Assembly: GCA_013177995.1 (NCBI GenBank)
Contig: JABLXN010000006.1
Coordinates: forward strand, 62,001-126,000
Length of the DNA stretch: 64,000 nt
Reading direction: 5' to 3'
From: Brevinematales bacterium
GTDB taxonomy: Bacteria > Spirochaetota > Brevinematia > Brevinematales > Thermospiraceae
Shown here in pieces: positions 1 to 7,784 of this stretch (positions within the stretch are counted from its first letter, which is position 1; each line of letters starts with the position of its first letter). The position numbers were made by a program, and so were the translations under genes. The notes beneath the pieces are model-generated. The model worked only from the letters and a program-made list of their open reading frames with translations. It was not told the DNA's origin and did not search any database.

Positions 1-1
1 A

Positions 2-406
2 AAATTTTTAGCCTTGGCAGAGACCAACCCTACGAATCTCAAGGTGCATGAGATGCTCACCTATGTATATCTCCAACTCGGGGAATATGAAAAGGCAGAT
101 GAAGAGTATCAGATATATCTCAAGCTTCTTTTTGAACAGTATCCAGAGATGCGCAGACCGCGAACCTTTGAGGAGATTGTTCAGGATGCGGGAGAATACG
201 AGGAGGCAAAAAAATCCTATGAAAATATGATAGCCCACCCTATGAACTATGACATGTTTGAGGGGATGGCCATTGCGAGTCGTTTATCTATCCATCATAT
301 GGCCCGTGGGGAATATGAAAAAGCAGAGGAGGTTCTCCTTGCCTATCAACAGATCTTCTATCCAGAAACAGTGGAAACCCCGGTGGGTGCTTATCACGGG
401 GAGTAG
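2..406 (+). CDS. TPR-repeat protein, C-terminal part (5' end outside window)
   Basis: The frame is open to the left edge of the window, so this is the end of a longer gene; a TTG at 14 is only an internal codon. About 130 residues are visible, with tetratricopeptide-type helix pairs such as LGEYEKADEEYQIYL and RGEYEKAEEVLLAYQ. This points to a protein-protein interaction scaffold, but the partner cannot be inferred. Its 3' end overlaps the start of the next gene by roughly 68 bp, so the two are probably co-transcribed. No catalytic motif is seen. Confidence 0.75.
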   Translation, partial: KFLALAETNPTNLKVHEMLTYVYLQLGEYEKADEEYQIYLKLLFEQYPEMRRPRTFEEIVQDAGEYEEAKKSYENMIAHPMNYDMFEGMAIASRLSIHHMARGEYEKAEEVLLAYQQIFYPETVETPVGAYHGE

Positions 407-1166
407 TCAGGGACTTGGCAAGGCCCTAGCTTTTGAGTGTGCAAAAAGAGGGCTTTCCCTTGTTCTTGCCGCAAGACGCAAAGAGATTTTAGATGAGATG
501 GCCCATTCTCTTCGAGAGACCTACCAGGTGGATGTTCATACGATTGCCGTGGATCTCTCTAAGCCTGAAGGAGTTGATACTCTCTGGCAATGGTGCAAGA
601 GAGAACAACTCTGGCCGGACATTCTTATCAATAATGCAGGGAGAGGACTTTTTGGGTGTTTTGAGCATCAGTCTGAAATGGATATTCATCATCTTCTCTA
701 TCTGAATATAGAAGCGCTCACCCTTCTCTGTCATCGCTTTGGACCAAAAATGCAGCAGGGGATCATTGTAAATGTGAGCTCCCTTGTTGGTATGATACCC
801 ACCCCCTATTTTTCCGTTTATAGTGCCACCAAGAGTTATGTGCTCCACTTTTCAAGGGCTCTCTTTCGAGAGTGGAAACACAAGGGAATCACGGTGATTT
901 GCCTTCTTCCTGGCTATATGCGAACAGGCTTTGATACAGGAGCGGGGATAGGGAATGAACGCTACCTCAAGATTTCTGCCTCTCTTGGGCTTGAGGTGGA
1001 GAAGGTGGCTTCGTATGTGCTTCCCCGTATCTTGAAACGGAAGCCTATTATCTATGCGAGTAGTGGAAATAGCTTTTTGGCCTTTCTTCTTGGACTTGTG
1101 CCAGCGGGTTGGCGGTCAGGGATAGCCAAACTCTTTTTGAAGCCTTTTGCAGAGCAGAACCCATGA
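339..1166 (+). CDS. Short-chain dehydrogenase/reductase (SDR)
   Basis: Classical SDR of about 275 residues. The cofactor motif TGSSQGLG lies near the N-terminus, followed by NNAG, a catalytic serine in NVSSLVG and the YSATK active-site pair. It should be a cytosolic NAD(P)-dependent oxidoreductase; the substrate is unknown. I chose TTG at 339 as the start because AGGAGG at 327-332 sits 6 bases upstream and the protein then begins just before the Rossmann strand. An ATG at 315 is in frame but has a poorer ribosome site. Either start lies inside the upstream TPR gene, suggesting translational coupling. The stop overlaps the next start (ATGA). Confidence 0.85.
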   Translation: MPINRSSIQKQWKPRWVLITGSSQGLGKALAFECAKRGLSLVLAARRKEILDEMAHSLRETYQVDVHTIAVDLSKPEGVDTLWQWCKREQLWPDILINNAGRGLFGCFEHQSEMDIHHLLYLNIEALTLLCHRFGPKMQQGIIVNVSSLVGMIPTPYFSVYSATKSYVLHFSRALFREWKHKGITVICLLPGYMRTGFDTGAGIGNERYLKISASLGLEVEKVASYVLPRILKRKPIIYASSGNSFLAFLLGLVPAGWRSGIAKLFLKPFAEQNP

Positions 1167-2419
1167 GCCTTTTCTGGTGGTTTTTTTTGGGCTGGCTTGG
1201 ACAGGGTGCCAGTGTAGCCTTGTGTGTGCTTTTCGGCTTGATAAGCCCCCTGGCTTTTTTGGTTCTGATACTTATCCAGACACTCTGGACGGCTGGATTT
1301 TTCTTTTTGTTTCGGTCGGTTTTGAAAGAAGGATCAGGAAAAAAAGAAGGCTGGCTTCGTGAGTTTGATGAAGAGATTTTTGCCTGGAAAAATCTTCTTC
1401 GAGAGGCGGCAAGAACCCAGGCTTCTCTTCAAAAAGAACTTGAAAAGTGGCATGAGATTATTGAGGCTCTTCCTTTTCCTGTGATGCTCACCGATACTCA
1501 TGGGAAACTTTTCTTCACCAATACGGCGTTTCAGAAAAATTTTGAGGCCAAGGGATTTTGCTGGGAGATTCCATCCTATCCTTTGATGAGAGCGTTGGAA
1601 CATCTTTTGCAACAGGGAGAGGGACAGAGTGAGCCAATTCCTATTCGGGAGAGGTACTATAGCCTTTTTGTTTCCCCCCTGATGGAAAATCGGTTCTTGG
1701 TCATGTTTCTTGAGAGGACAGAGGAAATCAAAAGAGAAGAGAGAGAGAAAGAGTTTATTGCCTATGCGGCCCATGAACTCAAAACGCCTCTTACGGCCAT
1801 TCAAGGGTATTTAGAACTCATGGAGCCTACTCTTACGGAGAAACAGAGAAGAGGCTTTGAGATTATTGCTCAGCATGTTTCCCGTTTAGTGAGGCTTTCT
1901 CAGGATCTGCTTTCTCTCAATCGTTTTGAGCTGGGGCCTCTCTCTTTGGAAAAATGCCATGTGAAGGATATCGTGAGAAGGATTCAGGCTATTTTTTCTC
2001 CCCGTTTTGAGGAAAAGGGTCTTCGTTTTGCGGTAGAAGTCTCAAAGGATATCCCCCTGATTGAGGCTGATCCTGTGGCCCTTGAGGAGATTCTTGTTAA
2101 CTTAGTGGAAAATGCTCTTCGTTATACGGATGTCGGTGAGGTGATTCTTTCTGTTTCTGCAAAGGATGGGTGGCTGTCTATGAGCTGTCAGGATACAGGT
2201 ATCGGGATCGGGGAGAAGGATCTTCCGTACCTTTTTGACAGGTTTTATGTAGTAGATAAATCCCGCTCTCGACAGACAGGGGGAACAGGTCTTGGCTTGG
2301 CCATTGTGAAAAGCTTGGTTCTTCGTCATGGGGGGAAAATCTCTGTCCAAAGTGAAAAAGGCAAGGGGAGTACCTTTACCGTCGAACTTCCTCTCGAACA
2401 GAAAGAAAAAACCGTTTGA
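1163..2419 (+). CDS. Membrane sensor histidine kinase (PhoR/BaeS-like)
   Basis: 418 residues starting at ATG 1163, which overlaps the SDR stop by 4 bp. Order of parts: two hydrophobic segments (about residues 3-55), a short coiled linker, a PAS-like domain (about 95-190), HisKA with the phospho-acceptor in AAHELKTPLTAI, then the ATPase domain with N box (NLVENALRY), G1 (DTGIGIG), F box (LFDRFY) and G2 (GTGLGLAI). All kinase motifs look intact. No response regulator follows; the next gene is convergent and overlaps its 3' end by 44 bp, so the partner must be elsewhere. The ligand is unknown. A longer reading frame from 1109 exists but lacks a good ribosome site. Confidence 0.88.
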   Translation: MSLFWWFFLGWLGQGASVALCVLFGLISPLAFLVLILIQTLWTAGFFFLFRSVLKEGSGKKEGWLREFDEEIFAWKNLLREAARTQASLQKELEKWHEIIEALPFPVMLTDTHGKLFFTNTAFQKNFEAKGFCWEIPSYPLMRALEHLLQQGEGQSEPIPIRERYYSLFVSPLMENRFLVMFLERTEEIKREEREKEFIAYAAHELKTPLTAIQGYLELMEPTLTEKQRRGFEIIAQHVSRLVRLSQDLLSLNRFELGPLSLEKCHVKDIVRRIQAIFSPRFEEKGLRFAVEVSKDIPLIEADPVALEEILVNLVENALRYTDVGEVILSVSAKDGWLSMSCQDTGIGIGEKDLPYLFDRFYVVDKSRSRQTGGTGLGLAIVKSLVLRHGGKISVQSEKGKGSTFTVELPLEQKEKTV

Positions 2420-3500
2420 AATAGTTCATATCCTTTGGCGAGGCCACGGTAATTCGAACAAAATGAGGCTCAAAACCAAAGGAACCGAGTGATCGCACGG
2501 TTATCCCATGGGATTCTAACCCTTCTAAGAGAGAGTGGTAGGAGGGTCCGAAGTCACAGAAGACAAAATTCCCACCCGCCGGCAGGACAAAAAGCCCCTG
2601 TTCCCTCAGAAAAGCCACAAGTTTTTCTCGCTCTCTCTGGATAATCGAAACACTTTTCCAGACCGCTTCTGGATGGGAGAGCCGGTAGAAAGCCCCTTGT
2701 TGGGGAAGAAGTCCAAGGTTGAAAGGGAGTCTTGTTTTTTCCATTTCAAGAGCAAGTTCTCTGTGAGAGACTGTATATCCTACCCGAAGAGCCGCCAGTC
2801 CAAAAGCCTTGGAGAGGGTGTGCATCACGATGAGATTGGGATAACGGGAAAGAAGAGAAAGTGCGCTCTGTTTCCAGTCAAAAAAGTGCATATAGGCCTC
2901 ATCAAGAAGCACAAGGGTCTCTTCAGGAAGAGAAGAAAGAAAACGCTCTATAGAACTGAGAGAATGGGTAGTGGAAGTGGGATTGTCTGGATTGGAAAAG
3001 ACCACAAGCTTGGCCCGAGAGCCACAAACGGCATCCACAAGAGCCTCAAGATTGACAGCAAACTCCTTTCTTGGAACTTCTATGACCTTGGCTCCGGCAA
3101 GAAGCGCCCTGGTTTTATAGAGACTGAAACTTTTCTCAGGGATGACGACCGTGTCCCCGGGAGAGAGACAAGAGTTCATCACCATCTGAATAGATTCGCC
3201 GGATCCATCCCCAAATACCACCTGATCTTCGGAAATAACAAAGCCGCTCTGAGAGAGAAACTGCACCAGGGCCTCTTTGAGCCTGTGCTGATGGGAATCA
3301 GGATAATAGGCAAGAGATGAAGGGGACTGCAGGACTCTCTTGAGATAGCGATTCACCTCGCGGTTATCTATGACGAGGTTTTCGTTTGAGGCTAATTTGA
3401 GGGTACGACCTTTTCTTTTAGCCGGGGTTTTGCCCGCCACATAGGGAGAAAGAGACAAAACCTCAGGCCGCAAAAGCTTTTTTAGACGCTCTGGATCCAT
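2376..3500 (-). CDS. hisC: Class I/II aminotransferase, histidinol-phosphate aminotransferase-like
   Basis: PLP-dependent fold-type I aminotransferase of 374 residues. Visible motifs include LASNEN near the N-terminus, the PLP-phosphate region GDGSGESIQ, NPDNPTS, DEAY and the Schiff-base lysine in HTLSKAFGLAALRVGY. These match HisC, which makes histidinol phosphate from imidazole acetol phosphate, but HisC-like enzymes also act on aromatic amino acids and no other his gene is nearby. It overlaps purQ by 19 bp and converges on the kinase gene, overlapping its end. The symbol is given at family level only. Confidence 0.8.
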   Translation of the reverse strand: MDPERLKKLLRPEVLSLSPYVAGKTPAKRKGRTLKLASNENLVIDNREVNRYLKRVLQSPSSLAYYPDSHQHRLKEALVQFLSQSGFVISEDQVVFGDGSGESIQMVMNSCLSPGDTVVIPEKSFSLYKTRALLAGAKVIEVPRKEFAVNLEALVDAVCGSRAKLVVFSNPDNPTSTTHSLSSIERFLSSLPEETLVLLDEAYMHFFDWKQSALSLLSRYPNLIVMHTLSKAFGLAALRVGYTVSHRELALEMEKTRLPFNLGLLPQQGAFYRLSHPEAVWKSVSIIQREREKLVAFLREQGLFVLPAGGNFVFCDFGPSYHSLLEGLESHGITVRSLGSFGFEPHFVRITVASPKDMNYFKRFFLSVREEVRR

Positions 3501-4186
3501 TGGAGAATCCCTTCAAAGATTTTTTTGCCATCCGTGGAGCCCATTTCCACTTCGCTACTTCGTTCAGGGTGAGGCATCATGCCTAAGACGTTTTTTTGTC
3601 TGTTGAGAATACCGGCAATGCTTGCTGTGGACCCATTGGGATTGGTCTCTTCGTTTACCACCCCCTGTTTATCACAGTACTGGAAGGCAATAAGATCATA
3701 AGTGAGAGCCTCGTCTAAATCAGCCTGAGGAAGATAATAATTCCCTTCTCCATGAGCGATGGGTATCTGGATTACCTCATCCCTTGCATACTTCATGGTG
3801 AAGGGAGAATCGGTGGTGGCTACCTTGAGATACTGTTTTTGACAGAGAAAGTGCTGCGTTTTGTTGTGGAGAAAGGCCCCTTTCAGGAGATGACTCTCTA
3901 CCAGTATCTGAAAGCCATTGCATATCCCGAGGACAAGTTTGCCCCTATCGGCGTGTTCTTTTACCGCTTTCATCACAGGCGAATAATGGGCAATAGCCCC
4001 ACTCCGAAGGTAATCCCCGTAGGAAAATCCCCCTGCGAGTATCACCACATCAAGATCAGAAATATCTGTTTCCGTATGCCATACATAACGCACCTCACTC
4101 TTGCATACGGATTGAATCACCCAGGAGGTATCCCTATCACAGTTTGTTCCCGGGAAAACGACCACTCCAAATTTCACCGTCTTCAT
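3482..4186 (-). CDS. purQ: Phosphoribosylformylglycinamidine synthase, glutaminase subunit
   Basis: 234 residues, usual PurQ length. The N-terminal FPGTNCDRD motif, the oxyanion region GGFSYGDYLR and the nucleophile cysteine in LGICNGFQ are present, with the His/Glu of the triad in MMPHPERSSE near the C-terminus. It supplies ammonia from glutamine to PurL in purine synthesis, and would act with PurS and PurL encoded elsewhere. It overlaps the DedA gene by 4 bp upstream and the aminotransferase by 19 bp downstream, so these minus-strand genes form one transcription unit. Confidence 0.95.
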   Translation of the reverse strand: MKTVKFGVVVFPGTNCDRDTSWVIQSVCKSEVRYVWHTETDISDLDVVILAGGFSYGDYLRSGAIAHYSPVMKAVKEHADRGKLVLGICNGFQILVESHLLKGAFLHNKTQHFLCQKQYLKVATTDSPFTMKYARDEVIQIPIAHGEGNYYLPQADLDEALTYDLIAFQYCDKQGVVNEETNPNGSTASIAGILNRQKNVLGMMPHPERSSEVEMGSTDGKKIFEGILQWIQSV

Positions 4187-4821
4187 GCCTTTTCTCCCTC
4201 TTTTTTAGTTGGTTTCAGGCCATTATACACAAGCCATGCCACAAAGAGAATAGCCCCTCCAATAACGGCATACGTCAGGAGATGATAATACTTTTCGAAG
4301 AAGGCTTTTTGCTGATAGAAGAGATAACCCAACACAAAAAGTACCGCGTTCCAGAGTCCGGCCCCTAAGAAAGTATAAAAGAGAAAAGGAACCAGGGGCA
4401 TTTTCGCAAGACCGGCAGGAACGGAAATGAGTTGTCTTATAGCCGGCACAAAGCGCCCAATAAAAGTGGAGAGATTGCCATATTTGACAAAAAATTTCTC
4501 CGCTTTTTCTACATTTTCTCTTGTGATGAGAAGAAAATGGAGCCATCTTGTATCAGCCAAAGCATAGAGAATTGGTCTTCCAATGATAATCGCAAGGACA
4601 TAGTTGATGAGAGCCCCGGCCAGTGCCCCGAGTGTACCGGAGAGCATGACCCCCCATCCATTCAGTGTCCCTTTGGCGACAAGATAGGCAGCCGGTGGGA
4701 TAACCACCTCGGAAGGGAAGGGGATAAAGGAACTCTCAATAGTCATCAGAAGAAACACGGACCAGTAATTGATGTGGTCCATATACCAGGAGACAATCTC
4801 AGATACCCAGGGCATGCGCAC
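4183..4821 (-). CDS. DedA/VTT family inner-membrane protein
   Basis: 212 residues with several long hydrophobic segments and the DedA hallmark region: an acidic residue in SFIPFPSEVV and the GRFVPAIRQLISVPAG motif. DedA proteins act in the inner membrane and are linked to lipid carrier recycling and proton-motive force. Length and motif order are normal. It overlaps purQ by 4 bp and follows the SlyD gene after 15 bases, so it shares their promoter. The lipid substrate cannot be told from the sequence. Confidence 0.88.
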   Translation of the reverse strand: MRMPWVSEIVSWYMDHINYWSVFLLMTIESSFIPFPSEVVIPPAAYLVAKGTLNGWGVMLSGTLGALAGALINYVLAIIIGRPILYALADTRWLHFLLITRENVEKAEKFFVKYGNLSTFIGRFVPAIRQLISVPAGLAKMPLVPFLFYTFLGAGLWNAVLFVLGYLFYQQKAFFEKYYHLLTYAVIGGAILFVAWLVYNGLKPTKKEGEKA

Positions 4822-4836
4822 CTCGTGTGTCTATGC

Positions 4837-5334
4837 TTAGTGGCAATCGCAGGAGTCGTCGTCGCAGTTGCACCCCTCACAACTATCATGGCCCATGAGT
4901 TCATCAAAGTCTTCTTTTGTGGCATCTCTCACCTTGAGAATTTTGATCTCATAGACCAGATCCATACCGGCAAGGGGATGGTTGCCGTCAAGAGTGATTG
5001 TGGATGGACCAATGGCCACCACACGAAAGATATGATAATGTTCGCCATCCTGGCCGTACACAAACATGCCTTCTTCAAATCGATCAGCCCCTTCTATCTG
5101 GGATTTTTCAACCTCAAAGCGAAACTCCGGGTTGTAATCCCCATAGGCCTCTGCGGCAGGAATGGTAACGGTGAGTTCATCACCCTCATTTTTGCCATCA
5201 AGGTATTTTTCAAGACCGGGGATGATGAGTCCCTGTCCGTGAATGTAGGCATAATTAGGAGAAGAATCTATCACAACACCCTTTGTATCCTTCAGCGTGT
5301 AGGCCATTTCGACGTATTTGTTTTCCTGGATCAT
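4837..5334 (-). CDS. slyD: FKBP-type peptidyl-prolyl isomerase, SlyD-like
   Basis: 165 residues. The N-terminus (YVEMAYTLKDTKGVVIDSS) is the FKBP strand, followed by an inserted flap domain and FDGNHPLAG-like closing strand (LDGNHPLAGMDLVYEI). The C-terminus ends in a Cys/His/Asp-rich metal-binding tail (positions about 150-165, six cysteines and two histidines), as in SlyD. It should be a cytosolic chaperone and prolyl isomerase able to bind nickel or other metals. It is the first gene of the minus-strand block and has a near-consensus promoter directly upstream. Confidence 0.92.
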   Translation of the reverse strand: MIQENKYVEMAYTLKDTKGVVIDSSPNYAYIHGQGLIIPGLEKYLDGKNEGDELTVTIPAAEAYGDYNPEFRFEVEKSQIEGADRFEEGMFVYGQDGEHYHIFRVVAIGPSTITLDGNHPLAGMDLVYEIKILKVRDATKEDFDELMGHDSCEGCNCDDDSCDCH

Positions 5335-5363
5335 ATCTCTTACCTCTTCTTTTAAGATAAATT

Positions 5364-5392
5364 ATTGTAAAGGTAGAAAAAAGATGTGTCAA
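5364..5392 (-). promoter_or_regulatory. Sigma70-type promoter for slyD-dedA-purQ-aminotransferase block
   Basis: On the minus strand TTGACA (5392-5387) is followed after exactly 17 bases by TACAAT (5369-5364). Transcription would start near 5357, about 23 bases before the slyD ATG, with an AAGAGG-type ribosome site between. Confidence 0.8.
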
Positions 5393-5451
5393 TTAAAACA
5401 AAGCCTTTTGGAGAAAAATCCCCCTTTTTCTTTTCTTTTTTTCTTAAAAAA

Positions 5452-5460
5452 TGCTATAAT
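5452..5460 (+). promoter_or_regulatory. Extended -10 box (TGCTATAAT) touching the S55-gene start codon
   Basis: TGCTATAAT ends at 5460 and the ATG of the next gene begins at 5461, with a second in-frame ATG at 5467. No good -35 or ribosome site is visible in the T/C-rich stretch upstream. If the box is used, transcription would begin at about 5466-5468, giving a leaderless message starting at the second ATG. Confidence 0.45.
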
Positions 5461-6636
5461 ATGAGTATGAAAAAGTGGATATGGGTTTTGTTTCTCCTCT
5501 GGAATGTGATGGCTGCACTGGATGTTTTGCCCCTTTCGGAGATTCGTCCCGGCATGAAGGGAACGGGGTATTCGGTTTTTTCGGGCTGGGATCCTGTTCC
5601 TTTTGAGGTTGAGGTGATAGATGTGATGCAGGGAACGACAGTGGAGGAGACGCTTATTTTAGCCCGTCTCTCAGGCCAGAAGTTAGAACAGAGTGGTGTG
5701 GTGGCGGGCATGAGTGGAAGCCCTGTGTATATAGAGGGGAAACTGATAGGGGCTGTGGCTTACGCCTGGTCTTTTTCCAAAGAGGCTCTCTGCGGGATTA
5801 CCCCTATTCAGGCCATGATAGGAAGAACTTCAGAGAATACCTCCCCCTCTTCAAAACCATCCCAGCCGGGGAAAAAACGAAACACCCTCTTTTCTCCCTC
5901 ACTCTACCTCTGGTCAGAGGGTAGGGAAGCGATAGAAATGTTTTCAAACAAAGTTTCCTTTCCTGTACAGGTTTTCCCCTTGCAGGCAGCGGGAAGCGCG
6001 AAAAAGGACGGCCCCAGGGAGATACGTCCAGGGGATGCAGTAGCCATCCACTTGGTGGATGGGGATGTGCGTATCCAGGCCATTGGAACGGTAACCGCTG
6101 TTTCCCAGGGTAGTGTCTGGATGTTTGGACACCCCCTTTTTCAGGCCGGGGCATGGGAGGCTCCATTTTCCAGGGCTTATATTTACACGGTCATGCCGGC
6201 CTATACCGTGTCCTTCAAATTGGGGACCTCCGGCGAGGAAGTGGGGAGTGTCGTGTATGATGGGGCGTTTGCCGTCGAGGGGAAGATAGGCAAAAAAGCA
6301 GACATGATAGAAGTGGTAACGACGCTGACAGAACCGACGAGGACTCAAACCTATCGCTATCGCGTCGTGAGAAGTCCGCTTTATCAAAATTATTTTCTTC
6401 TCTCGGGGCTTTTTGCCCTTCTTCAGAATTCACTGGGAGGAGAGGAAAGACATGTCCTTGATGTGTCCGCCAAGGTATCTGTTCTCTACCAGGGCAAAAC
6501 CAATACGGTTCTCTCTCAGTTTGCCCTTTTTTGGGAAAGAGATGCCACTACCTTCTCCAGGCTTGTGGGTGATCTCTGGGACTTTTTCCAGAACGTGGGG
6601 GTATGGGGGGAGAGACCATTCGTATGGAAAGGGTAG
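5461..6636 (+). CDS. SpoIVB/S55-type peptidase-domain protein, N-terminal part (frameshifted)
   Basis: Starts with a hydrophobic signal segment (MKKWIWVLFLLW), then the S55 domain: SEIRPGMKGTGYSVF, GMSGSPVYIEGKLIGAV with the serine of the GxSGSP motif near residues 85-87, and the ITPIQAM element. Later a conserved FGHPLF segment follows (MFGHPLFQAG). The family includes SpoIVB and related exported proteins of spirochaetes. The frame stops at 6636, but the overlapping -1 frame from 6603 continues with sequence expected of the same protein. The break lies at the six-G run 6605-6610; one extra G would join both into a protein of about 576 residues ending at 7190. Confidence 0.75.
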   Translation: MSMKKWIWVLFLLWNVMAALDVLPLSEIRPGMKGTGYSVFSGWDPVPFEVEVIDVMQGTTVEETLILARLSGQKLEQSGVVAGMSGSPVYIEGKLIGAVAYAWSFSKEALCGITPIQAMIGRTSENTSPSSKPSQPGKKRNTLFSPSLYLWSEGREAIEMFSNKVSFPVQVFPLQAAGSAKKDGPREIRPGDAVAIHLVDGDVRIQAIGTVTAVSQGSVWMFGHPLFQAGAWEAPFSRAYIYTVMPAYTVSFKLGTSGEEVGSVVYDGAFAVEGKIGKKADMIEVVTTLTEPTRTQTYRYRVVRSPLYQNYFLLSGLFALLQNSLGGEERHVLDVSAKVSVLYQGKTNTVLSQFALFWERDATTFSRLVGDLWDFFQNVGVWGERPFVWKG

Positions 6637-7190
6637 AACTTACCATCAAAAAGTCAATTCCCTCTCGAGTTGGCTTTGTGGAACGGGCCTGGGTTGACAA
6701 AGCCGCCTATCAGGTAGGAGAGACCATCAGGGTTTCTCTTCAGATGAGAGACGATCTTTCTCGTGTGTACAGGCAGACCATTCAGATCCCTATTCCTCTC
6801 TACCTCAGCAGTGGAAAGTACTCACTTGTTATTGGTGATGTCCAGGGAGTTTCTCGGTATGTAGAGAATGAATCAAAGGTGTTTTCTGATATCCTGAGCT
6901 ATGAAGAACTTCTTCGTTATTACAGGGCAAAGGAGAGAATTTCCCCCAATCCCTCAGAGCTCTGGTGTGGTCTTTTGATTCCTTCTTCTTCCCTTCGCAC
7001 AGAGAGGGGAGAATTGCCCGCTTTCCCAAAACGTTACTGGGAGTGGGTAGAAACAGGACCAAATGTGGGTCGGGAGTCAAGGCGTTTTTCGTTTTCTCCT
7101 GTGAAGGTAGATCTCCCTTTTCTCCTCTTCTATGATGTCACGGTTCTCTCGGTGACCATTCAGACAAATAACCCAAGGAGTTCCTCATGA
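6603..7190 (+). CDS. C-terminal part of the S55-domain protein (separate frame)
   Basis: About 195 residues without signal peptide or known catalytic motif. The first residues (GGETIRMERVELTI) continue the logic of the upstream frame, and the block AYQVGETIRVSLQM followed by IPIPLYLSSGKYSL looks like the beta-rich C-terminal region that follows S55 domains. I therefore read it as the distal half of one gene split at 6605-6610, not as an independent gene. The ATG at 6603 could permit re-initiation, but no ribosome site precedes it. It overlaps pgsA by 4 bp (ATGA). Confidence 0.6.
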   Translation: MGGETIRMERVELTIKKSIPSRVGFVERAWVDKAAYQVGETIRVSLQMRDDLSRVYRQTIQIPIPLYLSSGKYSLVIGDVQGVSRYVENESKVFSDILSYEELLRYYRAKERISPNPSELWCGLLIPSSSLRTERGELPAFPKRYWEWVETGPNVGRESRRFSFSPVKVDLPFLLFYDVTVLSVTIQTNNPRSSS

Positions 7191-7774
7191 GCGAAACAAA
7201 ACTCTCTGAAAAATTCTGGACAGTTCCCAATGTGTTATCTCTTCTTCGGATTTTTCTTGTCTTTCCGATTCTGTATCTTTTTCGTTTTCCCTCAATGAGA
7301 GTCTATGTCTTTCTTCTTACGGTGATAGCTTATGCCACTGATTTTTTAGATGGGATGATTGCCCGTGTGTTTCATTGTCAGAGTCGGGTTGGTACTATCC
7401 TTGATCCCATTGGGGATAAGCTTTTAGCCATTACCTTGGCAGCGGTGCTTTATATTCGACAGGAGGTGCCTTTTCTCTTTTTTGCAGTGGTGGCGGCCAG
7501 GGATATTATTATCGCGGTGGGGGCTATCTATGCCATCAATATGTACCGATATGTTTTTTTGCCTCTTGTGGTCGGAAAACTCACCACCTTTGTCCTGGGA
7601 CTTTTTTATTGTAGTATTCTCTTTGAGAAAACCTCCTGGGCAAATACCTTGGCCTGGTTGGGGCCTGTAAATCACTCTCTCATGATAGGGGTTATAGGGC
7701 TTCTTCTCTTTTCCGGGTTGGCCTATGTGGTGAATTATATTCGGTATTTTGTGGAATCGAAAAAATCATCATAA
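7187..7774 (+). CDS. pgsA: CDP-diacylglycerol-glycerol-3-phosphate 3-phosphatidyltransferase
   Basis: 195 residues, several membrane segments. The CDP-alcohol phosphotransferase signature D-x2-DG-x2-AR-x8-G-x3-D-x3-D is fully present, from DFLDGMIAR to GTILDPIGDK. The N-terminal WTVPNVLSLLRI is typical of PgsA. It makes phosphatidylglycerol phosphate from CDP-diacylglycerol and glycerol-3-phosphate in the inner membrane. It overlaps the preceding frame by 4 bp and precedes apgM by 10 bases, so it is within an operon. Confidence 0.92.
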   Translation: MSETKLSEKFWTVPNVLSLLRIFLVFPILYLFRFPSMRVYVFLLTVIAYATDFLDGMIARVFHCQSRVGTILDPIGDKLLAITLAAVLYIRQEVPFLFFAVVAARDIIIAVGAIYAINMYRYVFLPLVVGKLTTFVLGLFYCSILFEKTSWANTLAWLGPVNHSLMIGVIGLLLFSGLAYVVNYIRYFVESKKSS

Positions 7775-7784
7775 GGGAGTAGCG

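Noticed and set aside
6603-6640. Programmed -1 frameshifting at the G6 run
   Set aside because: The A-site tRNA would not re-pair after the slip and no downstream pseudoknot is evident; mutation or base-calling error is simpler.
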